Shown: positions 1 through 15,200 of the stretch, one piece after another
Layout: every line of letters starts with the position of its first letter
Position numbering within the stretch: the first letter of the stretch is position 1
Assembly: GCF_016859285.1 (NCBI RefSeq)
Contig: NC_053422.1
Coordinates: forward strand, 24,120,001 to 24,184,000
DNA from: Xiphias gladius
Taxonomy: Eukaryota > Chordata > Actinopteri > Istiophoriformes > Xiphiidae
DNA length: 64,000 nt
Reading direction: 5' to 3'
Made by a program: the position numbers and the translations under genes
The notes under the pieces: generated by a model
What the model saw: only the letters and a program-made list of their open reading frames with translations
Database searches by the model: none
What the model was told of the DNA's origin: nothing

Positions 1-535
1 GTGTCTCCACCTCTTACGGAAAATTCATTAATTAAAATCAAATCAATGGGGCTTCTCCTCAACATACTAAATATAATTTTTAGTCATTAATGAGTTAGAG
101 GAATAGTTGGACATTTTGGAAAATATACAATTTACTATATCTTGACAGGAAGTCACTGTGTCTAGCGAAGAAACAGTCCAGCACATAGTCACCAACCACA
201 GCCTGACATTTGTGTATGGACTAAAACAAAAGTGACATAAACATGTAAAACAGTGATGACATGTAAATTAGTCGGCTTTAGAGGTGCTGGTAGGCTGATT
301 TTGTTACCTTTGAAAGAGACAGGCTAACAGTCCCTCCCCAATTTCCAGTCTAAGCTAAGCTAAGCTAATTTGGCTGCTGACCAGAAAGATATTGCAGAGA
401 TCATCAAACTATGTATGATCTTAAATATTATAAAAGTAATGTGTTGGAAAACATCCCGTTAAACTTTTGTAGAGTTGAGGCTGTGATGGCTTGTCAAAGG
501 ATGCAAAGTATCACCCTACAGTTTATAATCATACA
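1..535. other. Flank beyond cspp1, no gene seen
   Basis: AT-rich sequence with no supportable coding exon. Around 338-385 there is a short stretch of the GCTAAGCTAAGC-type repeat described at 45.8 kb, ending in a tandem AAGCT run. Confidence 0.4.
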
Positions 536-541
536 TTTATT
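536..541 (-). terminator. Candidate cspp1 poly(A) signal
   Basis: An AATAAA hexamer on the minus strand lies about 200 bp downstream of the cspp1 stop codon. It is the first such hexamer after the stop, so it is the likely cleavage signal. The cleavage site itself is not determined. Confidence 0.4.
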
Positions 542-737
542 TAAAACATAATTTAGTCATTGGTCAAATAAAAGTACATAACAGGTATCATTTGTCATTC
601 ATACTTGCATCCATTTGTCACAAAAGCAACGAGTTAAAACCCGTCCTAGTCTCATAATTCAAAGACAGGGAAGTCTGTGGTACAACTGACTTCCAAAAGT
701 ACGAGGAACCTCTCAGGTTTGAGCAACAGGGTCGGTC

Positions 738-1669
738 CTATGTTGCCAACCACTCCCTCCTTGATGGACGGTCCAAACATTTGTGTGTGTCCGATGTTCC
801 TGGCCGCATCCAGGGATCTGTGGCGACAGTTTCTACTGAGCTCGGATGGTTAAGATTGTGGAGAGAAAATTGAGGAGGGAAGGAGTCGTCATCAGACCGA
901 TCCACTGGTCCTGAAGAACAGGAGCAAGGAGTCAGAGTCAAACACTAATAGTATTACATCTTAAAACCAAGCCTTTCATTAGAGCATCACCCTGCATGGA
1001 CTACTGCAGAACTCAGTGTTTGGTATGTACATAAATATTTGTTGCGTAAAAATGGTGACTAATTCTTTATCCAACTAGAATAAACCGTTTCCATGGTTAT
1101 TTGAATACTGGCTGAATATAATGACTTTTGGGCTTTTGAAACCCATTAAAGCTCTAATGTAGACATTTAATCAGACATCTATGAAAAACACTCCTGATAT
1201 TTCTTTTAATACAACAAAACTGAAACACCTTGCATTCAGAAAGTACTCATACCCCTTCACTATCTTCACATTTTATCAATCTCCACTCAATACCCCATAA
1301 TGACAAAGTGAAAACAGAATTTTTGAAATGTCTGCAAATTTATTAAAAAAGTCAAAATGGAAAAATAAACACTGAAATAAGTACTCAGACCCTTTGCTAT
1401 GCCACTTGAAATTTAGCTCAGTTGCCTCCCATTTCTCTTGATCATGTTTCTACACCTTGATTGGAGTCCACCTGTGGTAAAGTCAATTGACTGGACGTGA
1501 TTTGGAAAGAACCACGCCTGTCTATATAAGGCCTCACAGCTGACAACGTACATCAGAGCAAACCAAACCATGCGGATGAAGAAACTGTCTGCAGAGCTCC
1601 GAGACAGGATTGTTTTGAGGCACAGCTGAATGGCTACCCAAATAAATAAATAAATAAATACATAAATAA

Positions 1670-1711
<42 letters not shown>

Positions 1712-2153
1712 TCTGCTGCATCGAAAAGGTTACCAAGAGCAGAGTGGCCTCCATAATTCTTCAATAAAAGACGTTTGGAACAACCAGGACTCTTCCTGTC
1801 ACTATGGGGTACTGAGTGTAGATTGATGAGGGACGATTTTAGCATAAGGATGCAACATATAACAAAATGTGAAGGAAGTGAAAGAGTCTGAATACTTTAG
1901 GAATGCACTATATGTATACAAAACATAAGGACCAACAGAAATTAGTCTTTCAAGTCGCACCGGCAGTGTATCCACGCATTTACTGAGAGCCATCAGACGA
2001 CCTGTCCTGTACCGCTCCTTCCTTCACCTCCTTGCTCCTGCTGCAGCCTGTTACCTGTGTGAGTGGAGTAGTCATCTTGGCCAGTGGACTGGCTGGAAGC
2101 AGCTCGTTCCTGAACCAACCACCGGACATAACAATAAGACTTCATGATTTAAA

Positions 2154-2189
<36 letters not shown>

Positions 2190-5100
2190 GGTTGTAGCTC
2201 ACTTAACTGTAGCTTTAGAGCTCACAGGATACACCATAACACATAAGTAACCTGCCAGGTGTGTATTGGTGGGTAAAAAAAAAAAAGAAAAAGTGTACCA
2301 GAGGGTGCTGTGACTGTTTGGCCAGCCTCCTCCTCTCCCTGGCCGACAGCGGGGGGGTCTTCTCAAACTCTGGGGTGCGGGGGACTGGAAAGGCATCACC
2401 TAGGGGGTCTCAACAAACATACACACACCCACAAAAAAGCAAACTTAGTCCCAGGCATCTCTACATAAACTTTGGGGATGTATTACACTATAGTTAGTTT
2501 CAAAGTATGGTTCCATTCCTTTATAGTTATATCATCCTGGTGATACTAGATCCTTAAATAACTATCGACAAGTTCAATTATTTGTCCTTCATTGAGCAAC
2601 ACATGTTATAGATGTAAATTTGTTTTATGGTACATTTAGTAGTAAGTAGGTTAAGTAAGTAGTAAGTAAGTTCTTCAAGATAAACAAGCATGATTTGAGC
2701 TTTACCACTGACAGCAGAGACCAGTATTGGTTTAGGATGGTCTAACAGAAGATCGCATTGTGTTCAAAGTATCAAAATATTAACTTCCTGCCTCTAGACC
2801 ACAGGCAACATTTTAAATGTTTGATAGGTGTACATGGTGACAAGACTGGTGACGGTAAAGTGAGGTTTGTACTCCAGAGAAGGAGAGGGGAAAAAACCAT
2901 CCATCAGTGTTGTAGTAGCCCCAGGAGTTTTGGATGGATGTGTGCTGTGAAAATTCAGATCTTGAGTGACCCCCCCGAAACCCAATTCACTGTCAAGTCT
3001 GTACTAGGGCTGGATATGGGCATTGTCTCCCAATTCAATTTGATTTTGATTCACAAAGTCCAGAATCGTTTGATTTCAATTCTTGTATTTGTTTAAAAAA
3101 CTGAACAAATGATATTAGGTTAAGCAAAGACACCTCTGCATACACACACAGCACATGAAACGTTTACCATTATTTTCTACAGCATCATCAAATATAATTA
3201 AACCCACCTGGATCACACAAGAACTCACTTGGTCAGCCATCTTGAAAGTCTACTACACGTTCGATTGGACAAGTAGACTCTACCTTGTGATTGGATTGTC
3301 ACTGTCCTATCAGATTCAGGTGTGAAGACGGAAAAAACCTTTTACTTGTAACTTCAGCGTCACACACAGTGTGGAACTTTGAGCTGAGTTTTACACACAG
3401 CTTATTGCTTCGTATCTGTATACAGATGTTCAACAAAAGCACTCCCCCTCCCCACAGTGTCTCTGTGTAACCTCAACCCCGATTCCATTTCCTCCAAGAT
3501 TTTATTCACTTTTTAAAAAAAGACAAAAAACAAATTCAAATGTTTTCTACACACGATCAAACTTGAATGTCTCATGTCAATTTATTTTACAGGTTTACTA
3601 AGGTGGATTTTCAAACATCCCTTTACAAGCTCAAATCTTATTGAAACTAATTTAAGCCCGTACATTTCTGTAGTTAGCTCGTTGGCAGGGCCAGACTCAA
3701 TAAGTACAATCCACACACTGCTCATTCGGCATCCACGGCCTCGCATCTCATAGTCAGAAATAATATCTCTTCAACAAACACAAACAGACATCATATCATT
3801 GAGTTTTTCTTGCAGTCTATCCCTCCCGTGGATACGATCTCTAGATTCGAGAAAGCCAAAGTCAGCTAACCATCCTAATGCGTGACCGTCCTGTAAACGG
3901 CAGCGGGTCTACATGGACTAACTATTCACGTCCACATTCACATCCACACGTTGGAATAATTTGATTGCAACAAAGTAGACATTTAACATATGGTGCAGCC
4001 CTAACTGAACCACTTACAAGTAACCACTGCATACACAGAACACTTAGCACAGATGCACGTTACTGGAGAAAGCTGCAAATGCAAAGATCAGTGTTGGGAT
4101 GTTAAGAATCAATACCGGATCATTCAAATGAAAAATCAGATTAATCGGAAATGTTTTTTTCATCCAGCCCTAATTTGCACTAGCTGTGTAATTTTAGTGA
4201 CCGTGATACAAAAGAAAAGAGTTGCACATCTTGATTTCATGGTGGTCTTACCAATGAATGCACTCTCTGACTCCAGCAGAGAACCTCTTGCAGATCCCCC
4301 CATCACACTCTTCTGCAACATACACACAACTCTTTTCATAATTCAACTCTGATAGTTACAGTCAGTTAATATAGTATATATATTCCATGTAGAGAATTTC
4401 TGAAGCAGATTATGGTAGAATCTCTCAAGCATAGGTGCTTGATCTATCAAAACATTATCTCTTTTCAACTCACCAGATAATCATTTTGCTGTGGTGGAGA
4501 CAGGTCAAGATAATCTGTGACACAAGAAGAACATTGTTTACTCTCTTTGCTGCAAATGCAAAATGGTTGTGAAAAAAAGGAGTAAATGCAAAGACCCGTG
4601 GATGTCACTGTCCTGATAATGTGCCCAGATACAGATCACCAAGTAGAAATGGGGCCATAGAGAAGACATTTTATCCTCAACATCCACATTAACCAAAGAA
4701 AATCTCCATCTGTCAACCTGGTAAAATATACACGAACAAAAAATAAACTGTCTTTCCAGGCAACTCTCCAACTGAAACAACTGCAACGGGATAAATAGGT
4801 TTGTTTTTTTTAATTTTAACATGTAAGGAGCGCTAACCGTCCTGAACTGTAGACCTCGGGCTGCTGAACTGGCGATTTGGATCCCTGTAGTCATGCCTTC
4901 TCCTGCTGGTCACACCCACTTCCTCCAGCTTTGGAACCTCACTGGAGCCCAGCCTGGACTTCCCATCTGACTCGCAAATACAGATACCAACAATTTATGG
5001 CTGATATTATTGATTTGCAGTGGAGTGCAGTTAAAATTCTAAAACCGGTGTGTTACCTGCGTATTTAAGCTGAAGGGAGTCGTGGATTCGCAGCAGGTTT

Positions 5101-5216
5101 CTGGGATCCATGTTTCTGGAGTTGGGCCTTCGGACTGGAGCTTGGAGCCGCAGCCTGGCCATATCAAACACATCCACCATGGGATGCTCCCCATGTCTGG
5201 ACAAATAAAGACAAGT

Positions 5217-5299
<83 letters not shown>

Positions 5300-8200
5300 T
5301 GCTTACACACAAAACTGAGTAGGTCACTTTTATGACAGAGCAGAGTACTTAAACTTAATTTTAACCATAAAACCTGAGAGCAAAGGGCAACACAAGGCTT
5401 ACCAAGGCCTCATTGAAATAACCATTCATTTCAAGCACTATTACTTTTGACTACTTTAAATGTTTAACAATTATTTTCAGCCATTTAATCATTTATCCCT
5501 TACATTTATCCATTTCAATTGTTAATCCATTACCTTAAACTATTTGAATTGTTTATCCATTGCTTTTAGCTAACTAACTATTTCAACCATTTATCCATCA
5601 ATTTTAGCTGTTTCAATTTCTCTGCTCACTTGCTAACTAGTCCAAATTAGTTCCAAATTAGTTTGGGGTACAAGTATTCCTGTTTGGGAATTACTGGAAT
5701 AAAATGTGTAAGCATGTAATGTACAAGAGATGGATCCATGACCATATCCAATTTATAGTCAGAACCATGTATTAGCAATGAAGGTGGGGGACCTATAAAT
5801 GTATAAATATGATCACAAAATGCTGCAACTAACATGATCAAATATTAAAAAGTTTCAGTTAGAGTGATGCATCTGCCAGGTCTGACCTGTCACTCAGAGG
5901 AGAGTCTAATTCCTCCCAGTCGCCCTGCTGCAGACAGCCCTCCAGCCGTTTCTGTTCACTGCGAAGCTGCCGACGCAGAGCTGAAAGCTCACTGAACACC
6001 TCGCGCTGGTCACCTGGAAAAAAAAAAAAAAAAAACCCAAAACAAAAAAAACAAACAAAAAAAAAAACCCACACACATTACATCTGATAAAGTGATTTCA
6101 CTACCAATTCTTAGTTATAGAGTTCATCAACTAGATAATACAGATGTGAGCCATTAAGTCAATGGTCAAGGAACTGTGGAAATAAGACACTGCAGATTTG
6201 GGTTGTTTGCTCAAATGATTATTTTTAACTGCCTAGCTTAACTGACACATATTGATCCAGGTAAAATGTGTATTTGTGTGCATGCATATAGCACCTGCAG
6301 CTCGGAGCTGGTTCCTACAAGCAGGGACAGGAGGGGACTGGAGACCAGACAAAGAGCGCTCCTGAAACACAAAGAGAGAGAGAGAGAGAGAGAGATACCC
6401 GAGGGGGGAGAGAACAAATTATTAACCTTTATTTATCCAAGGAAGAAGTTGCTGAGAAAACATCCTCTCTTATACAGAGAGAGAAAGTTTCTGTCAAATG
6501 TGTTATCAAGAATAAGTAACAAAATTGGACCAAAAATTAACATTTCTTTGAAGGCAATGCAGACATGTAGGAATCCTGTGGATTTTGTTTTTATACTGTT
6601 CGTGTGCTTTGTGTGCATGTGTACAACTCACAGACAGGGGGGCAGTAGAGCGCTGGCTGTCAACAGTTGGGGGTCTGGGGGTGTACTGGTGTAGCCCATG
6701 TTTCTTTTGCAGGGTGGGTATTGGAGGCGAAGGCTCCCTGCAGACCTAGGGAAAACACAGCCATCCATTCACTACATTATAGTTAACCATGGTTAGATTA
6801 AATACAGCCTGATTACTTGATGGCTGTCACCCTCCGTCTGTGTTTTGGTGCAATTTAAGACTGTCAAAGAGGGAGTATAAAGACTGGCTGCAAATGGTAA
6901 CGAGGGGCAATCTACCAACAGTCTGAAGGTTTTATTTCAAACAAAGCTACTCCAAAGACTGATTGTAGGACATATTCAACCAAGAAGGGAAAAAAAGTCA
7001 ACTGTAAAATGTAGTGTAACTGTTTGATTGAACATTAAAAATCCATTAATTAATGGAACTCCATTTTACATAATCCATCCCTGGTCTCGTGATTGGTGAG
7101 GGAGCAATCACGAGACCAGGGACAGATGATTACACCTGACATATTGTCCTTACCAAAATTACTTGTCTGGGTTAATTTCCCTTCAATAGAGAAGGTCAGA
7201 GCAGATTTAGTTCTTCCTTCTTCCTAAGGGCTCTAGTCTTTGTACTGTGTTGTTGCAACTTGAAACAGAACAGTAGAACCTGAGGCAACATTTGATCAGA
7301 TGGATCACTGGTTGCTTACAGTAAGGGAGGAGACGATAATGTTCCGGTCTCTAATTTCATTGTCACTGGCATGTCTCTGTAACCACTGACAATTCCTTAA
7401 CAGGTACATGCTCACTAAAATTACACAGCTAGTATTGGAAATTCATTGGTTACATTATTTTATGATAACTGTACAATAAAATAAACTAGAAAAAAAAAAA
7501 AAAAGAAAAAATTAATAATAATAATTACATTATTCAAACGATATTCAGGCTAACTTTTAATGTTCCTAAATTGCAGTGTGATGGTGTTATTTCTTCGTGT
7601 GGCTGTGAGAGAGTCAACAGACCTCGTCCACCCGAGCCTGCCTCTCCCTCTCATACTGCCTCCTCAGTGCTGCATTCTCCTTCTCTTCCACTTCCGTCTT
7701 CTTCCTCTCAGCTTCCTTCTTCCTCTGTTCAGCCAGCTGGATTAGCTCTTCATTCTTGGCCTTTTGCTGAGAGACGGAAGAAAGAAAAGAAGGCAGTAAT
7801 AGATTTAGACAATTTTCCTGTAGTGTAGTATTCTCAAAATAAATAAAAAGATCAGTATTTTTTACTTAAAAAAAAAAAAAAAAAAGCAGGTGCAAACCCT
7901 TCCCATGATGCTGTACTTCAGCTATTCACCTCCATTTCCTTTCGTTTTTTCCTCTCTTGTTCTTCCTCGTACTCCCTCTGGATGCGAGCCCTCTGCTCCG
8001 CCAGTCTCTTCTCCTCTTTCTCCTCTTCCAGTCTGGTCTGTTCCCTCTCCTCTGCCTTTTTACGCGTTTTTTCCTCAATCTGTTAACAAATAGAGATTAA
8101 CGAGGCAACATAAACCCATTAACATGACCTCAAACAACTTTTATTTGCAGTCTGGAAGGCTGGGGCACATTTCTACCAAGGCAGGAAACAAACTCTTTTC

Positions 8201-9239
8201 AGGTTGTCCTGATATACTCAAATTTAACTGCACTATTCCACAGGCACCTAGGAGATTCTGTTCTCAAGAAATTGAGCTAAGGGTGGTCAGCTGCCAGCAG
8301 AAGTGTTGCTGCACACGGCAGCCTACCACAAAAACACAGCCAGCAGAAGTACCACCAGCTCTCTGAAGCAGTACCTGCTGTTTGAGGTAAGCTTTGTACT
8401 TGTCCTGCTCCTGGAGCTGGTGCTGGGTGGGCTGGTTGGCAAAAACATTGCCTCTAGCAAACTTGGGGGTTTGGACATGGGTGAAACCTGCAGAAAGATG
8501 AAAAAAAAAAAAAAAGAAGAAGAAATTCAACTGTGAGTTGGGCCAAAGAACCTTCTTTACTAAATAATGGTCCTTCAAGTCTATGAGAAAACTCACTGAC
8601 TAGTAGCTAATGATGGATGTGACTGTTAGAAAATGTACAGTAGCACAGATCTTAATTATCACGTTGAGGTGCTAGTGTTAATTTCTCAGTTGAGAAGTAA
8701 ATATGAAGTTTTTGTATTTAGACCTGAATGAGCTATAGACATTTACGGAGATAGCACTGAGTATCTGTTTCTTTGTCCTTCACAGTGCTGCGCGACTGTG
8801 TGGACAGCATGATTAAAATATCAATGTTATTTTCACACCACATTGGTGTCTCGGAGGCCACCATAACAATAAAATATTAAGTGTGAGCTCCATCCATAAG
8901 ACCTTTATTTTCCCAGTTGCTAAATGCTAAAATGTGATGCTAAAATTGTTGTAATGGTGAAACACTGCTAAATAAATCAAGAACACAGCTGGTTAGGGTA
9001 CCAGAGGGCTTGTCGCTAGTGTCATGGAGACTGCACTCTGCTACAGTACCAGAGACCCTCTCATTGGGGTCAGGGTGCTCTGCCTTTCGTGCCGTCCTGG
9101 CAGCCGTGGCTCTTCTCTGCCACTGCTCTGGGTTGCTGTAGGCCTCCTCATTCAGCTTGTGCATCTGGTTGAGGTCAGCTGGGCAACAGGAACAGCAAGT
9201 TAGAAACATAAATCCTTTGTAAAGAAATTGTACAGTGCA

Positions 9240-9297
<58 letters not shown>

Positions 9298-12200
9298 CCA
9301 ATGAGATTTCCAGTGCTGTCTCTAAGAGGGGCCCCTCCTCCACCTCGACCCCAGGGCTGGTGGTTCTTCATGTCAGCCTCCAGCTGGGCCTCATAACGCT
9401 CCCTCTCCTCCCTTTCCAGACGCCTCCTTTCCTGTTGCTCCTGGATCTACAGAACAGTATTTTCAAGGTTACATCAAAATCCTCAAATGACAAAAATTCT
9501 TAAAGCACTCTGTGAAACTTGATTTATCAGGAGATAATTATCCTCGCAGCAGTATCTGCATTTCCCATTGCTTTGTGTAAATACGTTTATCTGCAGCTCA
9601 ACCACTGATGCAGTAAGTAAGCGTTGATTAAAAATATTACATTGCTTTTTAATGAACTGTTTTACTGTCAGACAACTTTTTCAAGATGCATATTGTGTAA
9701 ATCCAAAAGTATTAAAAAACTAGTCCACAGTCATAGACTTTCAATCTTGATGCCAAAAACAACTGATAAATTTTGATATTTACTATAGCGAGTTCATTTT
9801 AACTTTTTGGTTCAACTATCACATGTTGTAAAAGGAAGTCTGCAAGTGCAACTCATGAGCTGTCATTTCTAAAATATATTTACGCCTACTACATGGCTGA
9901 AATAAGGTATCACGGTAACACAATTCCTGACTACGGATCAGGAATCTCAAATACAGAAAAGCCGGCTGTTTATCTGGAGCGACTTTTCAAATAACGGTAG
10001 AATTATGTTCCCACAGCACACGACAAGCAACCAAAGTAAACAGTGTGTAGCTGGTAAAGATTTGTGTTAGCCTGCAATGATCGTGTGCGTTGCCTGGCAA
10101 AAGCTTAGAAGCTAAAAGGAGAAAAGTAGAGAGGGGTTTTTGTTGCTTTATTTAGAGGGTAAAGAGGAGAGATTGGGATGGGATTGAGGTGGCACTGACA
10201 TTAAGCGACACTTTAATATGGGGAGATTTCACAACACTACTGCCGTTTCTATCAACACATTACTGAGGATCTAAGAGCATAACTTAACTTAAACTAAATC
10301 TTTTAGACTGAACTATATCCATTTTACCTTGTTGTAAAGCCCGCTGCTGCCTCTCCTGCAAGCTTCCTGTCAACATATCACATACTAGGATGCAGTGAAT
10401 TAATCTCCTACTCAAAGTTATCTGCCCCTATTTTGCTTTGTACTCCCTGCTACTGCTGTTTCCATCCTAGGACCTGTGCCAAGATGATACTGGTCATACA
10501 CACCCTACTCTACAATAAGAGGTTGCAATGCGTTAAAAAGTGATCTGGCAACCTAAATCACAAATCTGTCACTGTTTTTAACTATCAATGTCCAAAAGCC
10601 TCATCTTTGTGTGTATGCGTTATCCTCAATTTAAAATCAACTTTAAACGTAGACAAGACTCAGTCGTCACACAACAGTACACCTCCGAAATGCTAGGAAA
10701 GAACAAAGAGGTTCTTGTCTGGCATTTAAGTCCACATACATTTTACATTTTGCTCTGCTTTAGTCTCTGCTTGACAAAGATAACTGTTTGGATTTACTCA
10801 TTGATAAAAAACTTGTTGGATATGTTGCCATAATACATTCATTAGATCTAAACATTAGGTTCCTTGTGTTTTAAAGAAAAAATTGTGATTCTATTGGATG
10901 ATGATGGTAGTAGGGGGATTAACCCAATGTAAAGGGAAAAAAAAAAAAATGTTTTTTTAAAATGTAGATTCACAATGAGTTAACCTACCTGTTCTTTGAG
11001 AGCATCTCTGTAGCTAAAAATCCTCTCCCTGGTAGACCTGGATCTCTCTGAAGGGAAAGCCCTGACTTGCGAATCCATAGTAGCAGCCTCACTGCTGGGC
11101 CTGTCAGGAGAGTTGCAGAATCACATAGCTCACATCTGACCATGATTTCTGCTTCACTGTTTTAATGAAAGTGTCCTGTTACCGTGTCTTACTACATCAC
11201 TCTCTCTCACTGAAAAAAAAAAAAACACAAAAAACAAAACCATTTAGCAGGTCCATTATGGCCAATTTATGGGGCATTATTTCTCCCTTAGAAACACAAG
11301 TGTGTGTTAATGTCATGTCCACTTTGTTGGGTTAGAAATTATAAGACGAATTACAAGAGGGTACACAACTGTCCCCTTTTACTTTGCTAGCAAACATATG
11401 CGAGCAAGACACGTGGATGATGGCTGTTAATAATCTTCTGAGCCTCCTCTCCAAGCCAACATACTAAAATTGAAGGGGAGACATTTACTGTATTGGTGGC
11501 TCAGGGAAGCTGCTTCCACTGTGCTGGCTGCGAGGGCTGTGGTTACCAAACTGGCTGGACACAGCTCCCCCCGGTGGTACGTTGAAATAGGACATGGGAA
11601 GCCCAGCACCAGGGACAGACAAATGACCATCTGGACAAAAAAATAAAGAAACACATTAAAATTATGATGATGCTGCTGAATGTAGTGTATTTTGTGCTAC
11701 CAATATATTCACTAAATCTGACGTATACCATAAAAAGAATGCGGTTTTAATCCCTTTTAACAAAGGAAACCTGTGCTTACAGTAGGCCATGTTTGGGTCA
11801 AGCAGGTTTCTGGTGCCATAGCAGTGATGGGGCTCTCCATACGGGCTCCTGTAGGTTTCACTGAGTGTTGCAGGAGGATGTGGAGGGAACAAAGGAATTC
11901 TAGAGACAAAGTTATTTGCAAATCCACAACTTCCTGCAGACGTTATATTTCTGGCTGGTTTCAGTGGTTATTTACGCAGGCAAGAGCTAATCTTGAGCTG
12001 AACATCAATTTATTGTGAAGTTTATTTTTCAAACTAATAAAAATTACAATATGTCTGATGGTGTTCCAACAACTTGACAAAAACTAATTATCAAATCAAA
12101 ACTGCCTCACACTGTCCACACAACTAAAGATATGCAAGTGTTAAAAGCTGAAGGCATACCTGGGAGTCACTGTGGCTCTGGGGAAGGAAAGGGCAGCAGG

Positions 12201-15200
12201 CTGACTGTTGGGAGACAATCCTCCTCCTCCCAGGCCCAGGGCAGAGCTGTACTCCAACATGGGGGACTGGAAAGCCACGTGAGGCTGCTCAGGAGGCGGC
12301 GTTACTCTTTCCCTAACACTAATCTTCTCATCATTGGGCAGACCTCTGGATGATGATTCACGCTCTGATGTTACTGAAGGCTCCAAAACCTGAGGATCTT
12401 TTCTCCTGCTCAGTCCAAACTGTCTGATTCGGTCCGGCTGGTTTGTGGATCGAGAAAAAATTGAAAGAGAGGAAAAACATAATTTACTAATATGCAAGGA
12501 TCAAGTGAAGCAGCATTAGCAGCATAACAACAGTGTATACTAAGAATGAACTCCAATTACATTTTAATTCTATTTTCTGAAAACCATTAGGTTACTTAGA
12601 TTAATATTATCTAGGCATTATTACTACCTTTGGCCTTCTTTCAGTGATCAAAGAAATACGATTGTTCTGCATTTGCACTCACAATGAGTTTGCTATAAAT
12701 AAAAATATCATCATCATCCATGCTGGCAAAGACACAACCATGATACACAGATTATATTCCTCAAATATGGCTGGAGGGTAAGATAGTCAAAGTGGGTGGT
12801 GAATTTGGGAATTTTGGATCCACCCACTGTGATCTCACAAGTAATCATTTGAGCCCAACTAAATGAGAGTTGCTTGTCAGGTGTCAGCTGACCTGTTTCT
12901 CAGGATCATTCACCCCCGTCGCAGCAACTCTCAGCTCCAAATCTCTCTCCCTGCAACAAGGACACACATACTGTATACAGTTGTTTATAGAGTTATAGAT
13001 GCTGAGGAAGTGAGCAAGTACAGACTCAGTCTTTTGCTCAACAACACTTCATGAAGATACAAAGCTCTGGACCCACATTAGGTGTTGCCAGGATGGTAGC
13101 TTCCAATATCTTATTAGAGGGCATTCAGCCTACTGGAGGCTTGTCTATCATATGTGCTTATTAAAATACAAGATAACTGATTATAGTACTAGAAAATTAA
13201 GCTTCATCTACAGTTGTAGATATTGCACGTCTCTCTGAATGTGAGTCATCTACCTACATAAAATGCTAACATTATTTAGGTGTTACATTGTAAAAGAAAA
13301 GACAAAGACTACTGACGGAGTACCTCTTCTTGTTCCTGTGTTGTTCAGCTATCTGCTCCTGCAGTTCCTGTCTGTAACGCTCCTTCCTCCTCCGCAAAGC
13401 CTCATCTGTATCAGCTGCTCCTGAGAGGATGGGATGTTTACAAAGAGGCCATCATGTCTCTGGACCATTTGGCAAAAGCTAGATATGTTCATAGTCTTTA
13501 AAAAGATTTTAAATTGGTGATACATCATTTCAGAAAACTAATTTTCAAAAAAACTTTACCAAATCGATAATTTAATGCACTATCCTTTAAGAAGTAACAA
13601 CACTTCAAATTGATTTAGTGCACAGTCATTTCTTACACGTACATGTTCAAATGCTGGACTTCGATTTTTGTTAAAAAATGTTCAGTTACAAAATAAAAAA
13701 CGTCTAACCTATTAGAAGGCCAGTGGCAAACTCAGCATCCTCATTTTTTGGCAGTGCTCCCCATCTCCTGCCTTCTCTGGCAAAAGCTGCTGGATTCTCC
13801 CTCCTCTCCCTGGGAAATGCCAGATAAAAACAGACCGAAAGAAATGGATGAATACAGACAACAAAGGCTGTGATGCTATTTTATGACATGCGTTTAACAT
13901 ACACACAAAGAAACAATGGATAATGTTACCCAAGGTACCTGCCATCAGTCTTATTGGTTCGTCTCTTCTCATAACCGGCCTCAATCTCCGTATGTCTGCG
14001 CCTTCTGCCTTCCACCAGGTCTAGCTCCTCCTTGAAATACTCCTCTTCGTCTGATTCTTGGTCCACTGGCCTCCCCAACCTCTCATGATGCCTAGGAGCC
14101 ATGGATAACTGCTCTTCTTCCTCCTCGGGACAGAGGGTCTTAACCTCAGCGAGGTGCAGAGCCCTGTGCCATCCCTTATTGTCCTCTGTGAGAGTGGCTG
14201 CATCCCTCCGTGAGGAGGCCCGCTGTTTAGGAAGAACACCTGTCCGGTCTTCAAGCAGGTGTTGCTACGGGAAACATGATTGTAAGTAAGTAAGTAAATA
14301 AATAAGTAAATAAATCCTCTTCATCACCATCATCAGGTTCACATTGACCATTTTAAGCATGAATATGTAGTTGGGTGCAATCAAACTACAATTTATTTTG
14401 TTTGATCTAAATCCGTCCACTATTTCTCTATCACTACTCCACTATCTTTACATGTTTCCCCTGGGAACTGCAGAAGTACCTTCTGGGCATCAAGTACCCC
14501 TAGTTGGGAGTCACCGCTCCAAACAATATCTATCACTGCCTTTTTTCCACAGTGTTCCTTTACTGCATTTTGTATTCATTTTGGGAAACAAAGAGAGGCC
14601 TTTCAGACCTTTGATTAAATCTTAATCTATAAAGAATGAATGAGAAAGTCTGCCCTATGTTTCTGTATTACTTATTCCTTTCAAGTTAGTCTGCTCCTCC
14701 TTAGATTTTGGCAGCCATCCAGTAATGATGGCTTTTTGGAAGAACAATTATCCTGTCTGGCTGAAGAAGACATAATTTTCAAACAAAATGTGATCAATAA
14801 GTCATTAAAGAGAGGTATTTACCTTGACAGACCTCCTGGTTTCGAGGTGAATTAATGGTCCAGGCTCTCCAGGGTTAAAGTGTTTTTTCTGTAACATAAA
14901 ATGTTACTATCATGACTCAAACATTGTGAATTTTTCCTCTTCCTACATCACTGATTCAACAAAAATGTAGTGTTAACCCAAGGACCAAGCTATAGCTGGA
15001 ATCTAAAGCCGAAAGGAGCCAATAGCTGGACCCCAACCCCAAGACTGGCCCTCAATTGTACCCCCCTGTAAAAAACACTAGTGTAAATGATACCCAACTT
15101 TACTGTGCAATTTGTGTTATTTAACTTTAACACATTCAGTATACCAGGTTAAAAAGGTAAATATATTATATTAATATACTGTATTTTTTCCAAACCGCTG

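Noticed and set aside
1413-1845. Poly-Tyr and poly-Leu frames on the minus strand
   Set aside because: Caused by the AAT/ATAA microsatellite inside the Tc1-like element.
5031-5327. Open frames rich in Cys-Val or Thr-His over CA tracts (also near 33.4-33.8, 36.8-37.1, 44.6-44.9, 48.4-50.9 and 60.4-60.9 kb)
   Set aside because: They are translations of uninterrupted CA/GT dinucleotide runs and exist on both strands; not genes.
14021-14254. 77-aa minus-strand frame starting MKTGQVFF
   Set aside because: A shifted frame of the real cspp1 exon 13939-14264, whose proper frame reads [17 protein letters not shown].
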